Source: Saprospiraceae bacterium (GTDB lineage Bacteria; Bacteroidota; Bacteroidia; Chitinophagales; Saprospiraceae). Taken from it: a stretch of 49,507 bases of DNA. The translations under genes and the position numbers were made by a program. The notes beneath the pieces are model-generated. The model did not search any database and was not told where the DNA came from. It saw only the letters and a list, made by a program, of their open reading frames with translations. Numbering within the stretch: the stretch's first letter is position 1; each line of letters opens with the position of its first letter. Positions 36,734 through 49,400 of the stretch are shown piece after piece. The stretch is from assembly GCA_020631405.1 (NCBI GenBank), contig JAHDHH010000030.1:1-49507 (forward strand), in the 5' to 3' direction.

Positions 36734-36790
36734 TCACTGATACCAGAAACAGAAAGACCAATAATAAGTATTAAAAGCAAGTGACTTCAT
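36734..36790 (-). CDS. Aromatic leader peptide of the pheA operon
   Basis: An 18-residue open frame, MKSLAFNTYYWSFCFWYQ, then TGA. Eight of 18 residues are aromatic: Phe 6, 13 and 15, Tyr 9, 10 and 17, Trp 11 and 16. The only in-frame start is the ATG at 36790; a stop codon lies just upstream. It ends 97 nt before the pheA ATG and is followed by mutually exclusive hairpins and an intrinsic terminator. Stalling of a ribosome at these codons when charged Phe, Tyr or Trp tRNA is scarce would cover segment 1 and allow antitermination. The chance of such a composition next to a terminator and an aromatic operon is very low. The peptide itself needs no function. Regulation by translation is an inference from layout. 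Confidence 0.86.
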   Translation of the reverse strand: MKSLAFNTYYWSFCFWYQ

Positions 36791-36794
36791 AATT

Positions 36795-36826
36795 CAAACA
36801 TACCTCTATTATGTGTAGTATGCAAA
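36795..36826 (-). promoter_or_regulatory. Bacteroidota -33/-7 promoter of the pheA leader
   Basis: Minus-strand TTTG (36826-36823), a 20-nt spacer and TATGTTTG (36802-36795) match the -33 TTG/TTTG and -7 TAnnTTTG consensus with normal spacing. The -7 box ends 4 nt before the leader ATG at 36790, so transcription would start at or very near the ATG, making the leader message nearly leaderless. Confidence 0.6.
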
Positions 36827-37422
36827 CAACTTCTGCATATTTTATTCCAAGAATTAGAATATCTAATAGTAAATCACTGGAGTGGTGGCTGATTTGTGGT
36901 TGCAAAATAAAATATTGCAACAACCTAAATTCACGTCAATTGCCTAGTAATTTGAAAGTTTTAGCCCTGTGAGCAAAACAATATTTTGCAACAAAAATGA
37001 GGCAAGGCGCTTGATCATTTATAGGATCAGAGGTAGGCTAACCCTAGAGTTTTAGGTGATGTAGCGGAGTTAAGGTATCCAAATTGCTAATGAAAGGATC
37101 AAAATGTTAAAATGGAGAAATAGGGAATCAAGTCTACTGATTAACAATATGTTAAATATGGTATATTATTTGCATGTGTTATTTACACTATGGAAAACCC
37201 TCGATTTATTTTCTTTTTCAAAAATTATGCTTGTATATTCATACCTGCTTATCAAAGCACTAAGCCTAGACAAGCGACTCCACATTTAACTATACACAGT
37301 CCTTATAGATCCGCGAAATCTGTAAGTGTCCGAATTTGAATACAACTAATTGTCTCTGCACAATGGTGTATAGCGATACCTATGACTTTAATAATAATTA
37401 TACCTAATTAAACGAAATTATC
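36827..37422. other. Intergenic region between the pheA promoter and the giant adhesin gene
   Basis: About 600 bp with no convincing gene. It must contain the promoter of the plus-strand giant gene, but no exact TAnnTTTG box was found on that strand. It holds three TTGCAAC half sites. The 61-codon frame at 37104-37289 is A+T-rich, Leu/Ser-rich and lacks any protein-like feature, so it was not called. Confidence 0.5.
36899..36921. repeat. Dyad GTTGCAA-N9-TTGCAAC
   Basis: A perfect 7-bp inverted repeat (36899-36905 and 36915-36921) with a spacer of AATAAAATA lies about 75 bp upstream of the pheA leader promoter. A further TTGCAAC half site lies at 36986-36992. It has the form of a dimeric regulator's operator, shared between the aromatic operon and the divergent giant gene; no regulator is known for it. 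Confidence 0.5.
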
Positions 37423-40400
37423 ATGCAAATGATGAGACTTTTACTTCTCGTTTTCACTATTTTCTTTACTGCTAGTCTGATAGCACAGGATGATATTTGT
37501 TCTAATATGACTGTGAACCTTGATCCAGATGGAAACACAGTTAATATATTGGGTGCAGATATGACTACCAATGATGGAAGTTTTGTCGCTTCTGGCCTTG
37601 GCGCTGGTGCATTAGATCAGTATTATTGGTTTACATCAGGAGGTGTTGGTACCTACTCTATGGACATTATAGATGGAATTGCAGTGGGAACAGGACCATA
37701 TTTTCTAGGAGTTGCACCAACCTGTGCAGGACCATTTGTAGAAATCTCAATGGATGCAATTGTTGATGGAACTGTTGAGTTTTGTTCACCAACAGGAAAT
37801 TTTATTCTTGCAATAGCAGCCGACCCTGGGAATGAAGGAGATCTTGATATAGATTTTTCTTTCACGCCATTTGAGAACGATGATTGCCTTGATGCTAATC
37901 AAGCAGCTGAAGGACCCTTAAGCATTGGTGCTAATACCGTTGATAATACGTGTTCTTCAGACGGAATGGTATGGCATGAATATGTAGTGCCAAATGATGC
38001 TACATCTCATCAAATCACGTTTTCAATCAGCTCAGGAACTGCTGCTATAGGTGATATCTTTTATGATGATTGTAGTACTCCGTTTGTAAACGGTAATTGT
38101 GCTGATCCTGGTTCTGTACTCTATGTTGAAAGTGGAGATAATACACCAGTCTATGGCAGTTACGACATTACAGTTGTGGATACTTCACCAGATATTGCAG
38201 AAAATACACATCTGAAAGTTTGTCCAGATGACATAGGTGACCTTAATACAGGAACATTTGTTCTTGGAGATTCTTTTGACAATGCTCTATGGTCAACTGG
38301 CGGTAATCAAAATGACGGAGGTCAAATTTCTGGAGGCGTAACAATGACCATATTGTATTACACATCTCAGGCAGATGCTGAACTTGGTAGTGTAGTAGGT
38401 GGTGGAGTTATTACACCATACCCTATAGATGTTACAACATTAGACCCAGGTGTACCAACATCTGGTGGAGTTGCAGGTTTATTATATGCCCGAGTTGAAG
38501 ATAACGTGCCTGGAGGTGCTCAAACTGATTGTTGGGAAATAGTTCAAGTTACATTAGAAGTCGTTCCACCACCAGTGGTAACAAACACTGAACTTACTGC
38601 ATGCGAGACAGGATTTGGCACCGGGATGTTCACATATGAGCTAGAAGATGCCGAGTCAATGAATGGCAATGCAGATGGCCAAAACACCTCTGCAGCTACT
38701 GACTTTGTAGATGATGGGATAGTAAATGCTACAGTAGTTTACTATGATGATATGGCCAATGCCCTAGCGGATAATGGAGTAGGGATTATCACTGCCCCTT
38801 ATACTATTGATCCTACTACCTTAACCACACCTAATACCATCTATGCACAAGTAACAGATGATGACACAGGTTGCTTTGCAGTAGCAGAGATAGCACTAGT
38901 AGTGAGTGAAATACCAGATGTAGTAGTCCCAATAGGTCCTAATCTAGACATGTCATTTACCTATTGTAATGGAGAGGTAGTCACAGATGATTATGACTTT
39001 ACTTCAAATGCACCATTTTTAGCAGCAGATGTAAACTATATATGGGAGACAGAGAATGCAATAGACCTAGGATTTGGAACTACAGGTGTAGGTCCGATGC
39101 CAGGTCCTGGAGTAGATATAGCTATGGGTTGGACAGCAATTAACCTTACAGCAGTCACTATTACAGAGAACGTAGAAGTCACACCATATTCATTTGGCCC
39201 AAATGGAATCGATGATAGTGGACTAGGTGATGATTGTATCGATGTTAACAATATGATGACATTCACAATCAATATCGAGCCAAGTCCAGCGAATGATGTG
39301 TGTGATCCAAATGCTACAATAATTGGGACAGGTTCACCAAATAATGCTTCAGTTCTTATAAATCAAGAAATGGAGTGTGCTACACTAGATATGGGAGAGG
39401 TACCATGTGCAGGTGAGCTAGGTAGTGTATGGTTTGTGTACACAGTATCTGCAGACATTCAAGATATAGAAGTTGAGGTGTCTACTGGGCTTAATTTTCA
39501 GGTCTATACTGACGCCTGTACTGGAGTTGCGTTTCCTTGTGGAGAGACTCCGACTTGTCTAAGCCAAGACGATGAGATCTATATTGCAGTATATGGAGAC
39601 CCTGCACCGTTGACTGGGTCAGCTATGTTTGATATTACAGTGACAGAAGGAGACCTTCAGCCTACTAATGTCAACTGTGCAGCAGCTACTGACCTAGTAG
39701 AGACAGCACCATCTACTACACTTATCGACCAAACAAATAATTGCGGTGAATTAATTACAACTTGTGCATTGACTGGTCCTACTGTATGGTACCAATACAC
39801 GGTATCTCAAGATATCCAATCACTATCAGTAACGATTACACCAAATGGTACACTTAGTGTTCCTTCCGATGCAATTGTGTCTCCATCAGTATCCATTTAT
39901 ACAAATGTTAATGATGTCACGACATTGGATTGTAATGCATTAACTCAAATCGGTTGTGACTCAGATGCAATCTGTTTACTAGAGAATCAAATAATCTTGA
40001 TTGCTGTGACTACAGCTGATGGGACATTCCCAACCGATGCGGGTGATTTCGATATTACCGTTGATGAAGGACTGCCTTCGGTAGTCGCAGATCATTGTTC
40101 TGACAATGACATTCCAGATGTAACACCACTAACGACTTGTGTATTTACTCAGGTCATGGTAGATAATACTGGGGCATGTCCTGAAGCCTATGTCTATACA
40201 GGATGTGGAAACTTTGATACTGACCCTGTAGTCTATACCCAGATTACAATTCCTACAGATGTCACTGCCATAGAAATAGAAGATATAGCAGGACCAGGAG
40301 CACCTTACCTAGTAGTCACGGATGCTTTCACAGATTGTGATATCCCACCAAGTCCAGCGACCTCACCATGCCTAGATGTCCTAGGACCAGATGGTGGTAC

Positions 40401-43400
40401 AGGTATGTCAGGTGTCAATGGATCAGTACCAGTTGTAGCAGGTAATACATACTACATCATAGTTGGATCAGACATGGAAGGCGTTATTACATTCAATATT
40501 AAGTTGGTAATAGAGCCTATTAACGATGATTGTGTCGATGCTATAGCAGTAGGTACAGGTATGACTAATGCCTGTGCAGACTTAGAAACAGGAGAGGTAG
40601 TAGGGACGTGTGTGACAGCAGGCGAAGATGCTTCAGTATGGTTTACCTATACTGTATTAGATGACATTCAAGACTTGACGATCAGCTTGACTCCTGGAGC
40701 CACTGATCCTATTATGAATCCAACAATTACTGCTTATATCAATGCGACAGATGGTAGTACGACAGTATGTGGCGACCCAGAAGCATTGAATGGATGTGTT
40801 GTGGGAGACGAATTGATCTTGCAATGTTTAAAAGAAGACGATGTACTATTAATAGCTGTTAATACTGTAGAAGCTGATGAAGGAACATTTGATATCGCAG
40901 TGAATGAGGGTCCTGGACTAGCATATGGTGATATCTGTATTGATGCAGCAGATGCGGAAGATTTTGACCCAGATGGTATGCCAGGAGCATATGTACTGGA
41001 GTGTGGTGAGATCTACGATCTACCTGGAGCACCGGCCACTTATTGTCCTGATCCACAAGAAGCAACCTGCGTAAGTGGCACTAATCCAGGTATCTGGTAT
41101 TACTTCCACCCAAGTGCAGGTGTTCCATCGTTTGATATTACAGGTACCGACTACGAATTATTTACCGCTGTGAAGTATGCGGGAGGACCAGAAAAAGATT
41201 GTACTGGTCTTACTTCTTTAGGATGCACTGATGGTACGGTAATAAGTGATTATACAGTTGGTTATTTTATTTTAGTAGAGACAGGACCAGTGACTGTTAC
41301 GCCATTACCAAATCCAGTGTCGGCAAATGAAGATTGTACAATGGCAGATACCTCTTTGCCAGCAGGAGTAGGTGGCACAGTGGCAGGTAATAATGTTTGT
41401 GCGACAGGAGATCCATTGTCTTGCCATGGAGGCAACTTCAATGACGGACATGTAGTCTATTATGAATATACTACAGGGGCTTTAACTGAGGATATTGTAA
41501 TTACTCTAGCAGGAGGGGTAGCACCAGCTATGACAGCAGGCTCTATCTCAGTTTGGGAAGATTGTCCAGGTACTACTACTAATGTAGTGAACTGGGACCT
41601 TGTCAACGGTACTGGTGAGTTGTGTGCAGCCCTTGGTGACCCCAATGGAGTAGAATTGACCTGTGTAGATGCTAATACCACCTTGATTATTGCTGTGGGT
41701 AGTGAGGCATTTGATTGGTTTGTAGTGAGCCCTGGAGAAGCGGGTAACTTTGAATTGACTGTAACCCCAATGCCAGCAGCAGGACCACCTAACAATGACT
41801 GTGCAAATGCTGAGGACTTACCCCTAGCAGCGATTATAAATGGTACTACACTTTGTGCATCTCAACCTACACCAATTACTACTAACTGTGGGAATGATGT
41901 CCTAGCTGAGAGTACAGTATGGTATGAGCATGTAGTGACAGTTGATGGTCAAGTGTTGAGTATTAATGTAGAAGATGACGGAACCAATAGTATCCCAGGT
42001 GATATCTATGTTGGAGCTATGATTATTGGTTGTCAAGCCAATGATGGAATCACTTATATGCCACAAACTGACCCTACGCTTGTTGCAGAATATTGTGGGC
42101 CCTTGGGTACTGATTTAATGGAGTTGAGCCTTGATGAAAACTTTGATTGCCTAGAGACTGGTGATGAAATATTAATAGTGGTGTCGACAGAGTCTGGGTT
42201 TACCAATCAAGGTACATTCAATATCTCAATTGTAGACGTGACAGATCCTACATGCCAATTGTTTGAGGACTGTACTATGCCCAATACTACTGATTTTGGT
42301 ACATTAGTGACTAACCCAGATGAGTTAGCAGGTGACTTGGTCTGCGTGCCTATTTGCAACGTAGATGCCTGTGGTGAAGATATGTGTGGTATTGAAATGT
42401 ATAATACGATTTACTATCAGTTCACTACAGATGCTGATCCTGCATTTCCGAATGGTGATGATGTCTTTTTGCAAGTAGCATTAGATGACATACTTATCAT
42501 GGATGATATATGGATTCAAGTCTTTGATAGTCCTTGTGCAGCTAATATTATTGGGTGTACCAACGTCTCAGATACTGGACCAGTAGATGTTACAGGCTTA
42601 TTAGCAGCCAACACTACTTACACAGTGATGATAGGTACAGGCAATAACTTAGGTGGTACGGCAGACCTATGTATTACAGTAACTACCGGTTGTGTCAATG
42701 ACATTTGTGATACATCGATATTGATAGATGAGACAGATCCTACACCTACTTCATCATCTACAAATAACTGTACACAAGATCCAGTATTGTATGATTGCGG
42801 CAATGGTGGTGGCGAATTTGCTACTGCATGGTTTACGTTCGAATTTCCAGCAACAGGAGGATTCACAGGAGCTGATGTGATCACTTCGAATATTATGCCA
42901 GCGGGTACTGGATATGGTATTCAAGCATTTGATGGAGGAGTATCGCCAGGTGATTGTACTGCCTTTACGATGGCCTTGGATGATGGATTAGAGTGTAATG
43001 CAGACGGATTATTGGAACTGAGATGTTTGATTCCAGGCAACACTTATTATATTATGGTTGGCTCTCAAGATACCAGAGAGATAGACTTTGATATTGAGGT
43101 AGACTTTTTATTGCCAGGAGATATACCTGCCGGACAGTCTGGTTCAGCAGTTAATGATTTGTGTGACAATGCGATTCCAATTACAGTGAACATGTTTTGT
43201 GAGGAGTTCGATTTTGACTTTGATAATACATTAGCATGTCCTGATATAATTACTCTTGGAACATCTTGTGATGCTGACTTTGCCACCGATCCAACTGTAT
43301 GGTATGAGATTACTCTGCCACCTGCTGGGTATGGAATTACCATAGAAAACTTAAGTGCTGATAGTTATTTAGCTGTATTCGAAAACGATTGCCCAGTAGC

Positions 43401-46400
43401 TACATTAGCTGATGGACAAGACTGTGCTAATATTACCAATATTCCACTAGATATATTCGATCTAGTAGGAGGAGCTACCTACTACATTGCAATGGCAAAC
43501 CCTAACGAAGGAACACATACAGTAACAATGACAGTATATGAGGCACCTCAAGGCGATGATCCATGTGCTGATGATCCAATTATTGCTGATGATGTAGTAG
43601 ATCTATCTGGTGGAGGTACATTCAATGGTACTACATGCTGTGCCAGTGAAGACTATGACAACCAAGAATGTGCAGCTACCTCTCAAACGAATAGTATATG
43701 GATGATCTACACGCCATCAGGGAATGATGGAGTACAGATTGATATTACTGGAGGAGACATAGGAAATACCACAGCAGTAGAGATTTACAATGCACCACCA
43801 ACCTTTGGTTGTGCTGGTGGTACTCTGCCAGTGTTAGAGGCAGGTTGTAATGAACTACCATTAAAGTATAAAATAGGCTGTATGCAGTCATTTATAGATA
43901 ATGGAGAGATACTCTGGATTAAGGTGTCGTCAGATGCTGATGATTGCGGTACATTCTCTGTATCATTAGTCGAGGAGGATGCGCCATGTGCCTATGTAGA
44001 TGACTGTACAATGATAGGTGCAGATCAGACGATAGAGCCTGAGTCACCAACTGATGATGTCACTCCACCAGTAGCTGAGTGTATAGATGGTTGTCTAGAC
44101 TATGCATGTTCTGATTCACAATGTTTTACAGATGCTCCTAACTCAGTGTGGTATCAAGTGAATACTGACGGTAACTCATCATTGATGAATATCACGTTAG
44201 TCACATCAGGTTGGTTAGGAGGTATCTCAGTATACCAACCTACAACTGCTGGGGATGTAGATTGTACAGATAGCCAGTTAATGACAGCTAATGAAGGGAG
44301 TTGTGTTGAGAGTCCTGGTAATACAGTCAATGCTAATAATTATCCAGTCAATGGAAATAGTGTTTATTGGATAGAAGTATCATTCATAGATGGTGATGTT
44401 TGTGATCAAACATTTGAGTTGTGTGTAACTACTACACCAGATTATGCGATGTGTTCTATTAACCAAGAAATAGAAATCATTTGGAGAGAGAATGATCCAG
44501 ATGGCACCCTAGGTTTAGACCTCAATGGACCATTCTGTATGGGTGAGATGGTGACTGTATGTTATAGTCTTACATTTGACAATACACAGACATCATGTCA
44601 GTGGTTTCAAGGAATATCTCCGAAGTTTGGACCAGGTTGGGATTTAGCTTGTTTTGACCCTACATCTACAAGTCCTAATGGACAAGGTTGGATGTGGTGG
44701 GAAGAAGGTCAAGTCACCTACGTAGAAGGGAATCCATTCCTATGTACCTACAATGATCCAGTTACTGGAAATCTAGAACTCTGTCATGAGACATTTGAAG
44801 GTCCATGCCCATGTTCAGCGGGACTAGCAGCTGGAGATCCACTGCCAGCGGGATGGTATTCTTATACACCTGGTAGTGGACAATCGTGCACAGGTGCTGC
44901 ATCTGGAAATCCTAATGAAGGGTGGGGAGACCCAATGCCATGTGGTAGTACGATGGATTATGAGGTTTGTTTTGATATCTGTGTTGGAGAGTTTACATCT
45001 AGTGATGAATGTGAGATGAGTAATGATCTTTCAATGTCATTCTATCCATTTGCAGATGGTGAGACAGGATGCTGGGGTGATACAAAGTGTGCTGGTGATG
45101 TTCCTGCTGCTTATGATGCCTTTATAGCTTGTGATGACCTCCCAGAAGTTGAGGCAGAAGGAACAGAGATATGTTTTACGGATATGTTGAATATCCCAGT
45201 AGAATCTACAGATGGTCTTGCAAGTACTGTGATTAGTGTGACAGCTACCTCTACTGGAGGAGTGACAGGAGTTACACCATTCGAACAATTCAATGGAAGT
45301 GGTACAATAGACGACTTGTTGACTAACACAACTACAATGATTCAGACAGTTACCTATGAGATGTTTGCACAAGCGGATGGTCAAATTTGTCCGGGTCCGA
45401 CGATGATGATTACAGTGACAGTTTATCCTGAGTTGTTAGTAGATTTTGATAATCTAGATGACCCTGAAATAATTTGTTTTAATGATTCAGAAACATTTGG
45501 ACCAAACCTTTCAGGAGGTTCGAGTACAGGCGTAACCTATCTTTGGTCAGATGGGTCCACGGGGTCAGATGTTTTCTTATTCAATGACGGGGTAGCATAC
45601 CCACCAGGGACGATACATACACTTTGTGTGGTAGTGACAGATGATAATCTGAATTGTACGGGGGAAGCTTGTTTCAATTTTGATATGAGACCAGAGCTCA
45701 TTTTAGAGATACAAGGAGATAATGAATTATGCCTAGATTGTGAAGATGCAACAGATGATGATTTAGTTTTGACATATGTCGACTTATCAAATCCTCAAAT
45801 TGCTGAAACTAATCTTGTGTGGGATTGGAGTAGTCCAACTGGCGGAAATTTAGCAAATACAGTATTTAATTTCAATCCTGGAGAGTTCATAGTTCATGAC
45901 AAGTTAATTATCCCAGGAATCAATGAAATTACAGATGCTGGACTTTATGAAATTACATTATCCGGTCAAGATGAACTGGGATGTGAGTTTATTACGGAAC
46001 CTTTTGAACTTACCACAATTGAAGGCCCAGAGATAACAATAGATTTTATTGAGTGTACTCCAAACGGTAGTGAGTATTATGTCGAGTCACAACCTATTAC
46101 TGCTACGAGTATTGATATCATAGATAAAAATGATCCAACAGCACCACCTATTGAATTATTTGGTTCGGGTTATGTTGTTCTTCAGCCAGGTTGCTACACT
46201 ATTATATCTGATTACTCAGACATAGAGTGCCTTGGCCAAGAAGAACTTATAGTTGAAGCATTTACTCCAGTTATAATTGATGCTCCAGATGTCTGTGTTG
46301 GTAGTGATGGAATGGCAACAGTGGTGAACTGTGGGGATTATACAAGTATTACTTGGGATTTAGCAGGGAATACAGGTTGTAATTATATGCTACCTGCATT

Positions 46401-49400
46401 ATCAGGTGATGTGTCGTTTACCATAACACTAACAGACGCAGACCAATGCGAAGGATTTGCCCAAGTAGAGATTAATACTTTTGATGCACCAACTCCAACA
46501 ATTACCGGAGCGACATCATTTTGCTCTGGTGGAAGCACGACCTTAGGATTGTCTGATTCTTATCAATCAGTATCTTGGTCTACTGGTGATTCAGGTTCAT
46601 CTACAATAGTTGATGGCACTAACGATGGAACTATTACTGTGACAGTAACTGATTTTAACGGATGCATGGAGACTTCTGAAGTAACAGTGTCTGAAGATAC
46701 TGTATTGCAGATTGCAGGTGACAGTGTAACAGTATGTAATGACGCGGTATCAACCGCGGTATTTGATGCAGGAGATGCAAACCCAAGCTTCTCCTTTGTA
46801 TGGGATGCTGCTGCTATGGCAAATGGAGTGATCAGTGGTGCTAATGGAGGTATATTGACTACTTCTGTTGCTGGCACATACATCGTCACTGTTACAGATG
46901 GTGATTGTGAAGGACCTGGAGAATTTGTATTGGAATATGAAGAACCACAAGTTGTCATACTTACTCCAGAAGCAGATATTTGTAACAATAAAGATTTGGG
47001 ACCTGGGTCATCTGTTGACCTTACTGACAACGCATCGCCTACAGGTGGTAGTTGGACAGATGATAATCTTGTCTTTGGAGGAGCTGCAGATTTTGCAAAC
47101 TTGCAATTTGATGGATTATCAGATGGTGATTATCAGTTTACATATTGTGTGTCAGGTGTGGAGTGTGGTGATGCATGTGAGACTATCATGATTACAGTAG
47201 AGGATTGTAATTGCCCAGTTGCAGTAGTAGGAAGTATCGATACATTATGTAATGACATGGTTGAAAGTATCAACCTAGACAATAGAGAGATTCCATCAGA
47301 TGCAGGTACATGGACTTGGAATGGTCCTGATGGTGGGATGTCATTTATTAATCCAGGAGCACCAAATTCTTCTTTAGAGATACCAGTGGGAGTTATAGCC
47401 GGTGATTATTCTATTGTATATACCTTAGATGGTCTAGAGGCAGGTTGTGGTGTTGTTGCAGATACCTTGAACTTTGTGATCAATGAGGCTCAGACTGTCA
47501 CCATAACGGAACAAGTAGATGTTTGTAATATGGATACTGGGGTGGGACAGATATGTATTGACTTTGATACACTCATTACTGCTGGAGTTACAATGGGAGA
47601 TTGGATCCCCGATCCTCAATACGAACTAGATGGTGGAGACTTTAGTAATGTGAATAATGTCTGTTTTGATGGCTTAAGTGTCAACTCTGTATACATCTTT
47701 ACATTTATGGGATCAGGAGCTGTTGCACCTTGTCAGCCAGCAGAAGGAGAAGTCAGAGTAGAAGTAAAAGACTGTGATTGTAAGGATGCGTCAACAATTG
47801 CCTTGCCTATTGTATGTGCTAAGGATACAACTATAACATTGGCTGATTATATCACATCTGATACTGATCCGGGTAGTTGGTCAATGACTAATGATGGGAC
47901 TGGAGATATTCTGACAATTACAATGACATCATCCAGTATAATAGTTGATGACAATACAGCACCAGGTACCTATGTATTCCTGTATGAGAATGCAGATCCT
48001 AACGGAGGTACCTGTATAGAGGAAAGTCAACAGACATTGACAATATTCGAACCAATATTCGTTGATTTAACGATGAGTAATTTGGAAGCATGTAACGCAG
48101 TACCAACCAATGGTGGTACATTATCTAATATTGTAAATATTGAAGCTTTACTTACCCCAGGAAGTGACCCTAGTGGAGTCTGGACAGATAACTTTGGATT
48201 GTTATCGGGAGGTCAGAGTATCGACAATATTGACTTCATGACAATGCCAGAGATACCAATTGGTACAGTAATTCAATTTACGTACACAGTGACATCACCA
48301 GATGGTGATCCATGTCCAGATGAGTTTGTAGTAGTTACGGTATCGATAGTAGATTGTACATTGCCACCATGTCCATCATTATTGACAGACCCTCCATCAG
48401 ATCTTTGTACATCTGGAGGATCAGTAGATCTTACACTCTTGGAGAATATTAGTGAGCCAGGAACATGGAGCCTAGGTACAGCCACTAATGGTGGAGTAAA
48501 CAGTACTGTGGACTTAGTAGGTGGGATGTTCACTGTAGATGAAAACAGTGCAGCAGGTACCTATGAAGTAGCCTTTAAGCTAGATGCACCTGCTATCGAT
48601 TGTGATTCTATATCTACACAAATGATTACAGTAGTTGATCCTTTGGTTGTAAGTTTCAATCCTGCAACAGCATGTAATCAACCAAATCAAACGGGTGGTG
48701 CACTGTCTAATATTATAGATCTGACATCTTACTTTGATGGTACGACTACATCTATGATAGGTAATTGGACATCTACGTTGCCATCTACTGATTTAGACTT
48801 GTCAGATCCTACTATGGTTGACTTTGCAAACTTACAGGCCAGTTCTCCAATAACAATCACATTTACTACCACTAATGGAACTGATCCATGTGGTCAGGCT
48901 ATGGGTGACTTAATGGTAACTGTGACCGATTGTGACTGTCCTAACTTAGTCGTTGATCCATTAGATCCAGTATGTAATAGTGGAGCAACTATAGATTTGA
49001 GTGTTGAATCAGAGACAGATGATACAGTCGATGGAAGTTGGTCCGAGCAAGCTGGCAATCCTACTACTGGAGTGTTAACTGGAGATTTAGTAACAATTGA
49101 CGGCACTAGTAGTGTTGGCTTGTATACATTCATATTTACACCAACTATAATGCCTAACCCAGGTTGTCCGGAAACCTCTATGGTGACACTTACGGTCAAT
49201 CAAGCTGCAACAGCAGGAACTCCTAGTTCGACTGTATTCTGTGATTCAGAGACTGGAATAGTAATCTTATCTGATTTGCTGACTGGAGAGGATAGTGGTG
49301 GTACCTGGATAGAAACTTCAATAACACCTTCAGGTGGATTCGATGCTACAGCTGGAACCTTCACGGTAGATAACGAAGGGCCAAATGAATATTTGTTTAC

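Noticed and set aside
37104..37289. A 61-codon frame in the large intergenic region.
   Set aside because: Low-complexity A+T-rich composition, no domain, no signal for start; likely chance.
46563..47030. A 155-codon minus-strand frame, one of several inside the giant adhesin gene.
   Set aside because: These are shadows of the open plus-strand frame; their Ser/Thr/Val-rich products reflect reversed repeat codons.
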